DNA of 64,000 nucleotides from Oenococcus sp. UCMA 16435 (lineage in GTDB: Bacteria > Bacillota > Bacilli > Lactobacillales > Lactobacillaceae). The stretch covers positions 930,001-994,000 of the forward strand of contig CP030868.2 of assembly GCA_004010835.2 (NCBI GenBank), read 5' to 3'. How positions within the stretch are numbered: the stretch's first letter is position 1; every line of letters begins with the position of its first letter. Made by a program: the position numbers and the translations under genes. Shown here piece after piece: positions 29,220-37,486 of the stretch. Below the pieces are notes generated by a model. That model saw only the letters and a program-made list of their open reading frames with translations, was not told where the DNA came from and made no database searches.

Positions 29220-30134
29220 TTATTCCTTTTCAAAGTAATAGTCATTTAGAGTAAAGGTTTGAACCGGAGTTATATGCAATTGATATTTTTGAACCAAGGA
29301 GGCCAGTTTGATGCCATCTATCAAGGTCACCGAATTGTTGCCAACTACTGCTTTCTCTTTCGCTTGATCGGTAAAATAGCTAGTAGTAATAAAAATGCCA
29401 TATTCAGCATTGAAACTGTCCATAACGCCCTTAAACTTGTCTATTTCTGGTTCGCCAACCGACCCATTTGTAAATCTTTTCGCCTGAATTGCAACTCGGC
29501 TTGTCCTAAACTCATCTGATTGGAAATAACCAAAACCATCAATGCCGTGATCTCCAGAACGAATTATTCCTCGTTGTTTATCAATCCTGACTCCCATTTT
29601 AGAAATTAAGAGTCTGGAAAAACTTTCAAATTTTCCGGGACTGAATTTTTTTAGCTGGTCGATAAGTTCCGTTTTCCAATCCGAATCGCCAGAGTTTTCA
29701 TCTATTTCAACTGTCTTGGTACTTGTGGAATCGTCAATAATTAAATTATCTTTTTTTCGAGCTTTTCTTAATTCTGATTTGTTCTTCCAATATTGATCAA
29801 TTAATCTTTTTTCTTCAAGAGTTGGAAAAAACTTCTCATTAGAGATTCTTCCTTTTTCGGTTAAAATTATATCTTTTCCCCTTTCGGGTTTTTCGATATA
29901 GCCGGCAATAAACAAATTATTGACTCCAAAATTAAAATCAAATAAAAAAGGAACATATTGTTTGCCTGATCTGGAGATAATTGGATCAAAAACATCTTCA
30001 TAACTAAATTCACTATCATTGTCATCAGCAATTGCCTGTTTAATATCGTCTCGAGAAGCGGAACCACCTAATGTTTTTAATTCTTTTAAAATTGCTCTCT
30101 CTGCTCCGCGCCTTTTATAAATGTGTTTTACCAT
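29220..30134 (-). CDS. mrr: Mrr-type restriction endonuclease
   Basis: 304 residues. An N-terminal winged-helix Mrr_N region (about 1-90) is followed by a basic linker and the Mrr catalytic domain (about 165-285). The PD-(D/E)xK-type residues are visible as GDHGIDGFGYF and VAIQAKRFTNGSVG (QxK variant). Mrr enzymes cut methylated DNA. It stands alone without a methyltransferase, as expected for type IV systems, and is bracketed by 19-bp repeats, suggesting acquisition. Confidence 0.92.
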   Translation of the reverse strand: MVKHIYKRRGAERAILKELKTLGGSASRDDIKQAIADDNDSEFSYEDVFDPIISRSGKQYVPFLFDFNFGVNNLFIAGYIEKPERGKDIILTEKGRISNEKFFPTLEEKRLIDQYWKNKSELRKARKKDNLIIDDSTSTKTVEIDENSGDSDWKTELIDQLKKFSPGKFESFSRLLISKMGVRIDKQRGIIRSGDHGIDGFGYFQSDEFRTSRVAIQAKRFTNGSVGEPEIDKFKGVMDSFNAEYGIFITTSYFTDQAKEKAVVGNNSVTLIDGIKLASLVQKYQLHITPVQTFTLNDYYFEKE

Positions 30135-30263
30135 TCTTTTTTATCCCCTTGGATCAATTCGATTGCTCATCATTGAATACCATTTTTAATTATAAAAATC
30201 TTTTATTTTTCTTGCCAAACTATAAAGGATTGTTTTATCAATATTCTGATTATTTATTTTATA

Positions 30264-30282
30264 AAGATGAAAGACAATTATT
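30264..30282 (+). repeat. 19-bp direct repeat flanking mrr, right copy
   Basis: Identical to 29126-29144; overlaps the last codon of the phosphatase gene that ends at 30278. Confidence 0.85.
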
Positions 30283-30847
30283 TAGAAATGATCAATAACT
30301 CTTTTTGACCGATTATTTTATTTTGCTCATTGAAATCTATTTTTAAAATATACGGCGTAAAATTTCGAATCCTGACAAAATCCAAATATCCGAAATTTGG
30401 ATTAAAATAGTTCAGAATCGAGCTTAAAGCTGCCCCGTGGGTTGAAAACAGTATATTTTCATTTTTATGCTTAGACAATATTTCAAATAGAACCGCAATA
30501 TTTCTCTGCTGAAGACTATTCATCGATTCAACGTTTTCTTCGTGAAAATCAAAATTATCCCAGCGTTTTTTCAACAGCTCCTGATAATTATTATTAATTT
30601 TTCCTCTGACTCTTTCCTTTAGACGGGGATCAGTATGTAGATCCAAATTCAATTGTCTGACCAGCGGAAGGATTGTTTCAACAGTCCTTTTGTAGGGGCT
30701 GGAAAGACAAAAATCAAAATGGACATTATTTAATTTGTTTAAAACTTTTAAAGAATCTCTTTTGCCCTCGGCTGTTAAGGGCATAGTTGCATCATCATCA
30801 AAAGAATAGTCAGGCAAAGCATGGCGCACAAAATAAATACTAATCAC
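30278..30847 (-). CDS. Histidine phosphatase (phosphoglycerate mutase superfamily)
   Basis: 189 residues. FVRHALPDY gives the catalytic Arg-His pair (RHA instead of RHG), SSPYKRTVETILPL the second Arg, and FSTHGAALSSIL the distal His. Small cytosolic phosphatases of this group act on sugar phosphates, nucleotides or phosphoproteins; substrate unknown. The end of the gene contains part of the right 19-bp repeat. Confidence 0.9.
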   Translation of the reverse strand: MISIYFVRHALPDYSFDDDATMPLTAEGKRDSLKVLNKLNNVHFDFCLSSPYKRTVETILPLVRQLNLDLHTDPRLKERVRGKINNNYQELLKKRWDNFDFHEENVESMNSLQQRNIAVLFEILSKHKNENILFSTHGAALSSILNYFNPNFGYLDFVRIRNFTPYILKIDFNEQNKIIGQKELLIISK

Positions 30848-30959
30848 GAATTTTCTCCTTCGGCATTTAGACTTAATTATATTAAGTTAACAGAAATCAG
30901 TCACAAAAAAATTAGTTCCTAAAGTCGAGCAAATAAATAACGTTAATTTAAAAATGAAT

Positions 30960-31070
30960 CTATTTATGAATAGAGATTAGATTTACCACAATTATGATAA
31001 CTGCCAGTGGCATGAATGCAAAAATCTTGTACCAGCTATCCCTAAATACTATCGAAATCTCACTTACAGC
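30960..31070 (-). other. Short hydrophobic reading frame downstream of box A, possible gene remnant or peptide
   Basis: A 36-codon frame, open from an in-frame stop at 31071-31073, encodes a basic/aromatic stretch and then MPLAVIIIVVNLISIHK. Only this last part (31013 to 30960, 17 codons) has an ATG. No spaced ribosome site is seen. It lies directly downstream of the promoter-like box A in the same orientation. It could be the tail of a lost membrane protein or a short hydrophobic peptide. Confidence 0.25.
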
Positions 31071-31107
31071 TTAAGAATAACTTAATCATATTAGAGCTGA
31101 TTTCATT

Positions 31108-31180
31108 TTGAGAGAAACTACTTTTCTATTCCGATTTTGAGCAATATTCTTAATTTTTTAGGAGTATATTCCGATTTTTA
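31108..31180 (-). promoter_or_regulatory. Regulatory box A (conserved ~80-bp promoter element)
   Basis: Within the 561-base gene-free stretch 30848-31408. Contains two copies of TATTCCGATTTT (plus-strand reading, 31127-31138 and 31167-31178), 40 bp apart, next to ATTTTGAGAGAAAC. The same layout occurs at boxes B and C, which both precede minus-strand operons. Box A points toward the hydrophobic remnant at 30960-31070 and away from the permease at 31409. Confidence 0.6.
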
Positions 31181-31408
31181 AGAGTTCCTATCCTTCAAAA
31201 AATATATGGAATAAAACACCAATTCAAAGCAGCTAAAAACATCAGAATGATATGATATATTTTTTGTTAAGCGTTTGATAATAATTTAACAGGCTTTCGA
31301 AAGTTCTTTTTAATGATTCCCTTTGAAATCGTTTCCTGATTCTTATTAATTGCTAAATCAAAACTTAGAAAAATTTTTAAGGAAATTGGAATAGGATAAT
31401 TCTCTCAA

Positions 31409-33438
31409 ATGATTAAACGCATCTTTTTGGTGTTTGCCTTTACAAACGTCACATTTTTTTGGGATGGCGGCTCAACAGTCAACAAAACCAAATTCGATTT
31501 GAAAGCTATTCAGGAGCCGACGTTCTTGGTGTCGATCAAACTAAACAAGCTGTCAACCGAGAAAAATTAACCAGCAGTTTAAATGAATTTGCCAGGCTCC
31601 ATCATAGTCTGATTGCTCGTCGAATCGTTGTGTCGACAGCTAATCAAAAGACAGCTTTCGTTTACGAAAAATACGGTTCGGGCTTGCTTCCAAGTGGATT
31701 AAAGAAAGCAAGCAGAAGTTTGGCTCAAACAAGTGATTTAGCAAACAGTTATTTAATCGTTAAAGGAAATCTGACGTCTGCGGAATTGGTAAACAAAATT
31801 CGCGAATTGGGTTATAGCTCGGTAATCGGTTCCAAATTCGAAACTTTATCATTATTTTTGGGGATGATAGTTACCCCGGAAGCTTTATCAAGTCTTGCAA
31901 TTCTGAATTTATGTTTTACAGCCATGACACTCATCTATAGAATCAAGGACTTGAGGAATGCCGGAATAAAATTAATTGCCGGAAAAAGAAACTTGGGTAT
32001 TGTGTTAGAACCGGTGTTGCTTGATCTGCGGGACATTCTAGTGATAGCAATCATTAGCAGTGTTTTAGGATCTTTATTTCTCCTATTTTCCGGCTTGGGT
32101 CAACTTGAAATAATCAATATTATGCTTGTGGGCATATTTTTACCGGCAATCCTTTTTACCGTCATTTCAACAATTATGAGTTTAGTCTATCTGCTTGGTT
32201 TGAATAAGACGCGACTGACACAATTACTAAAAGGGCGTTTGCCTTTAAAATGGTTGTTGCTACTGATTATCTCTTCGCAACTTATTGCCGTGGCGATTGT
32301 CGGCTATAGTTTTGAAGAAAGCCTTCATTATAGGGATCAACTGTACGAACAGGAGATCAACCAACACAATTGGCAAAAAAACAAAGACCGCTATACTTTA
32401 TCTTTTGGAACTTTCATCAACGGTAATTCGGAAAAAGAATCCCTGGAGCGCAATAAATACTGGTATAGCTTTGCCAATGATGCCATTAAAAATCAGGATG
32501 CTTTATTATCTGAAAATAATTTGAATATATATACAGACTGCGACAGCTCCGACGGCGTCAAAAAAACCGACTATCTACCAAGTGGAAATACCATTTACGT
32601 CACAGCGAATTATTTAGACAAACAACACATCAAGATCGGTAAACAATTAAAAAAACAACTACACCATTTAAAAAAAGGGCAATTTGGTCTTATTCTACCC
32701 GAAAAATTAAAGTACAAAACAGCATCATTGACAAAAATATATGCCGAGTACCTGAACAATTTTGGCCGCAGTGCGCTTGAAAGAAACAGCAGTCAGCTTT
32801 ACACCTTCCAGGCCAAAATCGCTTTTGTAAAAAATAACCAAAAACGCTTTTTATACAATGCTAATTTCAATAACATCGATACTCAATCATTGAAAGATCC
32901 GATTATCGTCGTTATGACACCCGAGTCCACGGGAAGCACACCAAATTCCAGAATGTTTTGGTCCTCTGTCGTCGGAAATAATGTTTTATTTAAAAATTAT
33001 TGCAAAACAATTTCACTTTTGAAAAAAGACGATGTATATCAATGGGTTTCCTATCTAAAAAACACCAATTTACAATACTTGAAAAATGTTCAATCCTTAA
33101 GAACAAAACTCATTTCAGCATTGCTGGGAAGCACAATGAGTATTGTGACATCGATTATGTTATTTTATCTGATGAATCTTTTATATTTTGAAGAATTCAG
33201 AAAAGAGATTTTTATCAAACGGATTGCAGGAATCGGAAATTGGTCCATTCATCGTTATTACCTGTTTATTCAAGGAATCGCCCTGATTTTTGCCAATCAA
33301 ATTGTCTTTTCCCTGACCAAAAATTTAACCATCTCCGTACTCACATTTATAGGTTTCTTACTAATCGCCGGAATAACTATGTACCGACAAATTAGTATTG
33401 AAAACAATCAAGCTGTTACGATTTTGAAAGGAAAATGA
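31409..33438 (+). pseudogene. DUF1430/lactococcin-972-type ABC permease, frameshifted near N-terminus
   Basis: The main frame (from 31459, 659 residues) has no membrane start and no ribosome site. The missing N-terminus (MIKRIFLVFAFTNVTFF) is encoded from an ATG at 31409 in another frame. The switch falls in a T7 run (31454-31460); eight T would join the parts into a 676-residue protein with the reading FFLG also seen in the paralogue at 49541. Several membrane helices, an early extracellular part and a C-terminal 3-helix group fit the bacteriocin-associated integral membrane family. Pairs with the ATPase four bases downstream. Could be a real off state, decay or sequencing error. Confidence 0.75.
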
Positions 33439-33441
33439 TTT

Positions 33442-34089
33442 ATGATTACTATCCAAAATATGACAAAAAAGTTCGATGATCGACTTATTTTTAATAAATT
33501 GAACCAAACATTTGAAAACGGCAGAGTTTACGCGCTGATCGGCCCAAGTGGCAGTGGAAAAACGAATTTGTTGAATATCCTGGCTCATCTGGAAACGTAT
33601 GATAATGGACAAGTCTTTTACGAGAACAAAGATCTGGCTAAAATATCCACTAATTTTTACTTTCGTCATATGCTCGGTTATCTGTTTCAAAATTTTGGCC
33701 TTTTGGAAAATAAGACAGTTAAAGAAAATCTTAATTTAGGACTGGTTGGAAAAAAGTTCAAAACAAATGAAGCTTCAAAAATTCAAAACGAAGCTTTGAA
33801 GCAGGTCCATTTAGGCTATTTGCCCCCAAGACAAAAAAATTATGCTTTGTCGGGCGGAGAAGCTCAACGCGTCGCTTTGGCGAAAGTTATTTTAAAGGAT
33901 CCACCACTGATTTTAGCCGACGAGCCAACCGCTGCATTGGATCCAGAAAATGGTCAAGAAGTTATGTCTTTGCTTCTATCGTTAAAGACGAAAAAAAGAA
34001 CTATCGTTATTGCTACGCATAATTCCAATGTTTGGAAAATGGCTGATGAGATCATAGATTTAAGAAAATTTGCCGATCTTCGTGTTTAG
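33442..34089 (+). CDS. ABC transporter ATPase, lactococcin-972 export/immunity type
   Basis: 215 residues. Walker A GPSGSGKTNLL, signature LSGGEAQRVALAK, Walker B LILADEPTAALDPENG, and H-loop ATHNS are intact. Short single-domain ATPases of this type partner with a DUF1430 permease; the cognate permease directly upstream is frameshifted. Known members sit in lactococcin-972-like bacteriocin loci, but no bacteriocin precursor of that class is visible here. Confidence 0.92.
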   Translation: MITIQNMTKKFDDRLIFNKLNQTFENGRVYALIGPSGSGKTNLLNILAHLETYDNGQVFYENKDLAKISTNFYFRHMLGYLFQNFGLLENKTVKENLNLGLVGKKFKTNEASKIQNEALKQVHLGYLPPRQKNYALSGGEAQRVALAKVILKDPPLILADEPTAALDPENGQEVMSLLLSLKTKKRTIVIATHNSNVWKMADEIIDLRKFADLRV

Positions 34090-34123
34090 TTTATAAAATG
34101 TTTCAAAAATATTTAATTCCAAA

Positions 34124-34171
34124 AAAATAAACCTCAATGCTGTTTGGATTTAGCACTGAGGCTTATTTTTT
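34124..34171. terminator. Bidirectional terminator between convergent genes
   Basis: CCTCAATGCT (34132-34141) pairs with AGCACTGAGG (34152-34161) with one mismatch, extended by AAATAA/TTATTT and T-runs on both strands. Serves the ATPase gene and the marR gene. Confidence 0.8.
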
Positions 34172-34208
34172 ATAAGCGGTTTTCACAAAAAATCGAGCAA
34201 GTGCTTTA

Positions 34209-34646
34209 TTAATCAACGCCCTTTAACAACTTATTAACGAGCTGCATGAGCGTCTGCCATTCATCTTGGGAGAGCTGGCTGTGACTGCGTAAAACATCAG
34301 GAAGGTCCTGGGCAGCTTCACGCTTTTGTCGGCCTTTGGATGTCATGCTGGCATAAACGATTCGTTCGTCGTTCGAATCTCGGTGACGTTTAAGCAAACC
34401 GGCTTTTTCCATTCGTTTAAGAAGCGGTGTAATCGTGCCACTATCTAATTTCAAATATTCACCTAATCTTTTAACCGTCAAATTATCGTGCTCGTACAAA
34501 ATGACCAGAACTAAATACTGTGGGTATGTTAATCCCTTTTGAGTTAAGTTCGAATGATATAAACGCTGAATTGCTCTCGATGTTGCATAAAGCATAAAAC
34601 AAAGGTGTTCATCCAAAGGAAGTAATTCATTTTCTGTATTATCCAT
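34209..34646 (-). CDS. MarR-family regulator, OhrR-like
   Basis: 145 residues from the ATG at 34646, which follows a strong AAAGGAGGAATAATT ribosome site; a longer frame to 34751 runs through the promoter and is not used. The N-terminal LCFMLYATSRAIQRLY carries the reactive Cys position of OhrR-type peroxide sensors, followed by the winged-helix LTVKRLGEYLKLDSGTITPLLKRMEKAGLLKR. Such repressors are released by organic hydroperoxides. Divergent from the esterase gene with palindromes between, so it likely controls that gene and itself. Confidence 0.92.
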   Translation of the reverse strand: MDNTENELLPLDEHLCFMLYATSRAIQRLYHSNLTQKGLTYPQYLVLVILYEHDNLTVKRLGEYLKLDSGTITPLLKRMEKAGLLKRHRDSNDERIVYASMTSKGRQKREAAQDLPDVLRSHSQLSQDEWQTLMQLVNKLLKGVD

Positions 34647-34702
34647 AATTATTCCTCCTTTAACCCGGTTCTTTAATAAGATACCGCTATTTTTGGTTTT
34701 TA

Positions 34703-34758
34703 ACAAGTCACTTGTCAAAGTTTTAATTGTTGACAAAACACTTGTGCACAACTAATAT
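34703..34758 (+). promoter_or_regulatory. Promoter and palindromic operators of the esterase gene
   Basis: TTGACA (34730-34735), 17-bp spacer, TAATAT (34753-34758). A perfect palindrome ACAAGT-C-ACTTGT lies at 34703-34715, upstream, and a second, TTGTGCACAA (34742-34751), lies within the spacer. Both suit binding by the divergent MarR dimer and would block both promoters. Confidence 0.75.
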
Positions 34759-34795
34759 AGTGAATGTAGCAAACAAATATTTAGGAGGATTTACC

Positions 34796-35749
34796 ATGAC
34801 GAAACGAATTTCTTTAGAACAAGCGGCAATCGAATTTAGTGATGCCAATGCACCGCATCCAAGGATTTACGAATTAGCTCCAAAGGATGGACGGGGCTTG
34901 TTGGAGAAAGTCCAAGATTCACCTATTACTAAGTACGAGGCTGAAATCGAAGATATTAATGTAGATACTAATAAATGGGGTCGGATCAATGTACGCTTCG
35001 TCCGCCCAGCGGGAAACCAAGAAAAGTTACCGGTTATCTTCTATATTCACGGCGCCGGTTGGGTATTTGGCAGTGCGAAAACTCACGACAAGCTTATTCG
35101 CGAATTGGCTAATCGAACCAATTCAGTGGTTGTATTTCCAGAATATTCCCTATCTCCGGAAGCTAAGTATCCAACGGCCGTTGAACAAAACTACTTTATC
35201 TTGCAGAAACTGGCAGATCTTCAAACCGCAAAAAAAATCGATCTTAGTCGATTGACTGTAGCTGGTGATTCAGTCGGAGGAAACATGGCTACGGTTATGA
35301 CAATTCTGACTAAACAGCGTGGTGGACAAAAAATTAACCAGCAGTTACTTTACTATCCAGTAACTGATGCAAACCTCGATACTGAATCATATAAAGAATT
35401 CGGTGATAACTATTATTTGACTAAAGAAGGCATGATCTGGTTTTGGGATCAATATACGACCGATCCAAAAGAACGTGACGAAATAACTGTCTCGCCGCTT
35501 CATGCAAGCAATGAAGAATTAAAAGGTCTTCCCGATGCCTTGATTTTGACCGACGAAGCAGATGTTTTACGTGACGAAGGCGAAGCCTACGCACGAAAGT
35601 TGCGTGATGCCGGCGTCGAAGTGACCCAAGTTCGTTTCCAAGCCATGATCCATGATTTTGTTATGTTGAACGCATTGGATCAAACCAAGGCAACCCGGGC
35701 AGCAATGGACCTATCAACAGACTGGATCAATAAAAAGAACCAACAGTAA
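34796..35749 (+). CDS. Alpha/beta hydrolase, HSL-family esterase
   Basis: 317 residues from the ATG at 34796 after TTAGGAGGATTTACC. HGAGWVFGS provides the oxyanion-hole HGG-type motif, GDSVGGNMA the nucleophile Ser, DEADVLRDEG the Asp and IHDFVML the His, all of the hormone-sensitive-lipase family. Cytosolic esterase acting on small acyl esters. Under the control of the divergent OhrR-like regulator, so probably induced by peroxide or organic stress. Confidence 0.93.
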   Translation: MTKRISLEQAAIEFSDANAPHPRIYELAPKDGRGLLEKVQDSPITKYEAEIEDINVDTNKWGRINVRFVRPAGNQEKLPVIFYIHGAGWVFGSAKTHDKLIRELANRTNSVVVFPEYSLSPEAKYPTAVEQNYFILQKLADLQTAKKIDLSRLTVAGDSVGGNMATVMTILTKQRGGQKINQQLLYYPVTDANLDTESYKEFGDNYYLTKEGMIWFWDQYTTDPKERDEITVSPLHASNEELKGLPDALILTDEADVLRDEGEAYARKLRDAGVEVTQVRFQAMIHDFVMLNALDQTKATRAAMDLSTDWINKKNQQ

Positions 35750-35784
35750 ATAGATCTAATTTCGAAAAATTTCTAGTTACAAAA

Positions 35785-35821
35785 TAAAAAGGAAACTCCG
35801 GCTAGAGGGTTTCCTTTTTTT
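35785..35821. terminator. Bidirectional terminator after the esterase
   Basis: AAGGAAAC pairs with GTTTCCTT around a CTAG-containing loop, with T7 on the plus strand and T-rich sequence on the minus strand. It also closes the minus-strand operon ending at 35864. Confidence 0.8.
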
Positions 35822-35863
35822 CGCACGGAATAAGTTGACTAATAATGCTGCTAAAACATCGAT

Positions 35864-36355
35864 TTATAGGAAAGCAAGCAGTAATTGAAATAAATACGTA
35901 CATATTAATATGAAAATACTTTTTGCTATATTCTTACTTTTCATATATATCATCAAGCCCAAAAACAAAGAAGCAAGAATATTCGATGGTGATAAAAATA
36001 TTTTGTAGGTTTCTGCTCCTAATAGCGAAAATAAAGGTTGAGAAGAACTAATAATCAAATAACACGAGAAATAAAGTTGTAAATCTTCTTTTGATATCTG
36101 CTCTTTTTTCAAAAAAAACTTAAAAATTGAAGCAAATATATTAGATAAAACAAAGGCAAGAATGCTGGACACAACTATAATCGAAAGCAAAATAATTATA
36201 GCAATCAGCCTATAATTATTGGTTGATAAGGCAGCGTGAACGAATCTTACGAATTCTTTTTTCGCATAAAAACGATAAGCCAAGACGGCCATTGTGGCTT
36301 GGAAGATGGAATAAAAAATAATTAAGTAGTATATTTTCTTGTTTTTATCTTTCAT
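35864..36355 (-). CDS. Small four-helix membrane protein, last gene of circular-bacteriocin-like operon
   Basis: 163 residues with four or five hydrophobic segments and basic ends. I recognise no domain. Its start overlaps the ATPase stop by one base, so it is the likely permease half or immunity protein of that transporter. In circular-bacteriocin loci a small membrane protein in this position gives self-protection; here that is inference from gene order. Confidence 0.75.
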   Translation of the reverse strand: MKDKNKKIYYLIIFYSIFQATMAVLAYRFYAKKEFVRFVHAALSTNNYRLIAIIILLSIIVVSSILAFVLSNIFASIFKFFLKKEQISKEDLQLYFSCYLIISSSQPLFSLLGAETYKIFLSPSNILASLFLGLMIYMKSKNIAKSIFILICTYLFQLLLAFL

Positions 36356-36975
36356 TATTTTTCCTTTACAATCTTAAATTTTTTGTTTTCCAATGATATT
36401 AAATATCCGCTGATGAGATCGTCTCTAATCTGTTTTGAATGTGTACTCAACAATATTGTTTTTTTCGATTTTTTTAACCAATCACTTATAATCTTGTAAG
36501 ATTGATCATCGAGGCTGGTAAAAGGTTCATCTATCAAAAACAAATCAATTCTCCTTGATAAACGCAATAAGACGAATTTCAGCTTTTCGATAGTACCAAG
36601 AGAATAGTTATATATAGGTGATTTCATCGTGTCTTCATCTATGAAAAACTCGTTTGCAGCAATAATTATTTCTCTAGTACTTTTGTGGCTTCCATTTGAA
36701 AAAAGAGCGAATTGAATATTACTTAGACCGCTTAAACTTTTTATGAAGAACGCTGTATTTTCTAATATCATAATGTTATTTGGCAAACCTAATATTTTCG
36801 TATCTGAACTACTTTTGCCGGCAAATATTTTCATCAAAGTTGTTTTGCCGGAACCATTTCTGCCAATAAGAACATTCGTACAATTTTTCTTGATATGTAT
36901 CGATTGATGAAAATATAGTTCTTTTTTTGAAAACTTTTTAGATATATTGTCGATTTTGTAATCTTCTTCAGCCAA
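36355..36975 (-). CDS. ABC transporter ATPase with atypical signature
   Basis: 206 residues. Walker A IGRNGSGKTTLM and Walker B IDLFLIDEPFTSLDDQ are intact, with switch His in STHSKQI. The signature is YSLGTIEKLKFVLL rather than LSGGQ, a divergence seen in ATPases of peptide export/immunity systems. It overlaps the DUF95 gene by eight bases and the next gene by one, forming a tightly coupled unit. Different family from the four lactococcin-972-type ATPases in this window. Confidence 0.88.
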   Translation of the reverse strand: MAEEDYKIDNISKKFSKKELYFHQSIHIKKNCTNVLIGRNGSGKTTLMKIFAGKSSSDTKILGLPNNIMILENTAFFIKSLSGLSNIQFALFSNGSHKSTREIIIAANEFFIDEDTMKSPIYNYSLGTIEKLKFVLLRLSRRIDLFLIDEPFTSLDDQSYKIISDWLKKSKKTILLSTHSKQIRDDLISGYLISLENKKFKIVKEK

Positions 36976-37486
36976 TGTTTAAAACCTTTCTTAACAAATA
37001 TTCATCAAGTTGTCCTTCTATAAAAGCGGATAAAAGTAGAATGACCTCGCCGGTAATAATTAAAAGCATTAAATGTTTAGTTTTTAGCTTTCGATGAAAA
37101 ATAAAAAAATCAGAAAAAATAAAGGACATACTCATCGATAATGAAATTACCCATAATTCCATTAATGAATGTGGGATTATTGATAATAGAACACCTTGGC
37201 ATTGCAAACCATAAAAATTACTTATTTGGTTTAGTTTCAAAAAAAGATGAAAAAAAGTAACTCCAGAAATAATTATTGTAGATATTCCGACCGTTACATT
37301 CCCAATGAATATGTTAAAGATAAAGACCTGACTATTATGCAGAAAAATTTGCAAAACATTCGGATTTTTAGTTATCGGGATTTTTACTTCCAGACCCACT
37401 CCATGTCCACTTCCAAAAAAACAATTCAATGAAAGTACAACAAAAATAAAAATGGAGAATAAGTAGATACAAGTTGTTCTCCTCAA
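36968..37486 (-). CDS. SpoIIM/DUF95-like membrane protein
   Basis: 172 residues. The sequence FLHNSQVFIFNIFIGNVTVGISTII followed by SIIPHSLMELWVISLSMS carries the SpoIIM/DUF95 pattern (N...G...G, then PHG..E). DUF95 proteins are a constant part of circular-bacteriocin operons, where they act in maturation or secretion. It overlaps the large membrane protein gene by four bases. No spoIIM context exists here, as lactic acid bacteria do not sporulate. Confidence 0.82.
   Translation of the reverse strand: MRRTTCIYLFSIFIFVVLSLNCFFGSGHGVGLEVKIPITKNPNVLQIFLHNSQVFIFNIFIGNVTVGISTIIISGVTFFHLFLKLNQISNFYGLQCQGVLLSIIPHSLMELWVISLSMSMSFIFSDFFIFHRKLKTKHLMLLIITGEVILLLSAFIEGQLDEYLLRKVLNIG

Noticed and set aside
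31108..31180. Repeated motifs as a CRISPR array
   Set aside because: Only two copies per site, no spacer-length regularity beyond the pair, no cas genes; the pattern is that of regulatory sites.
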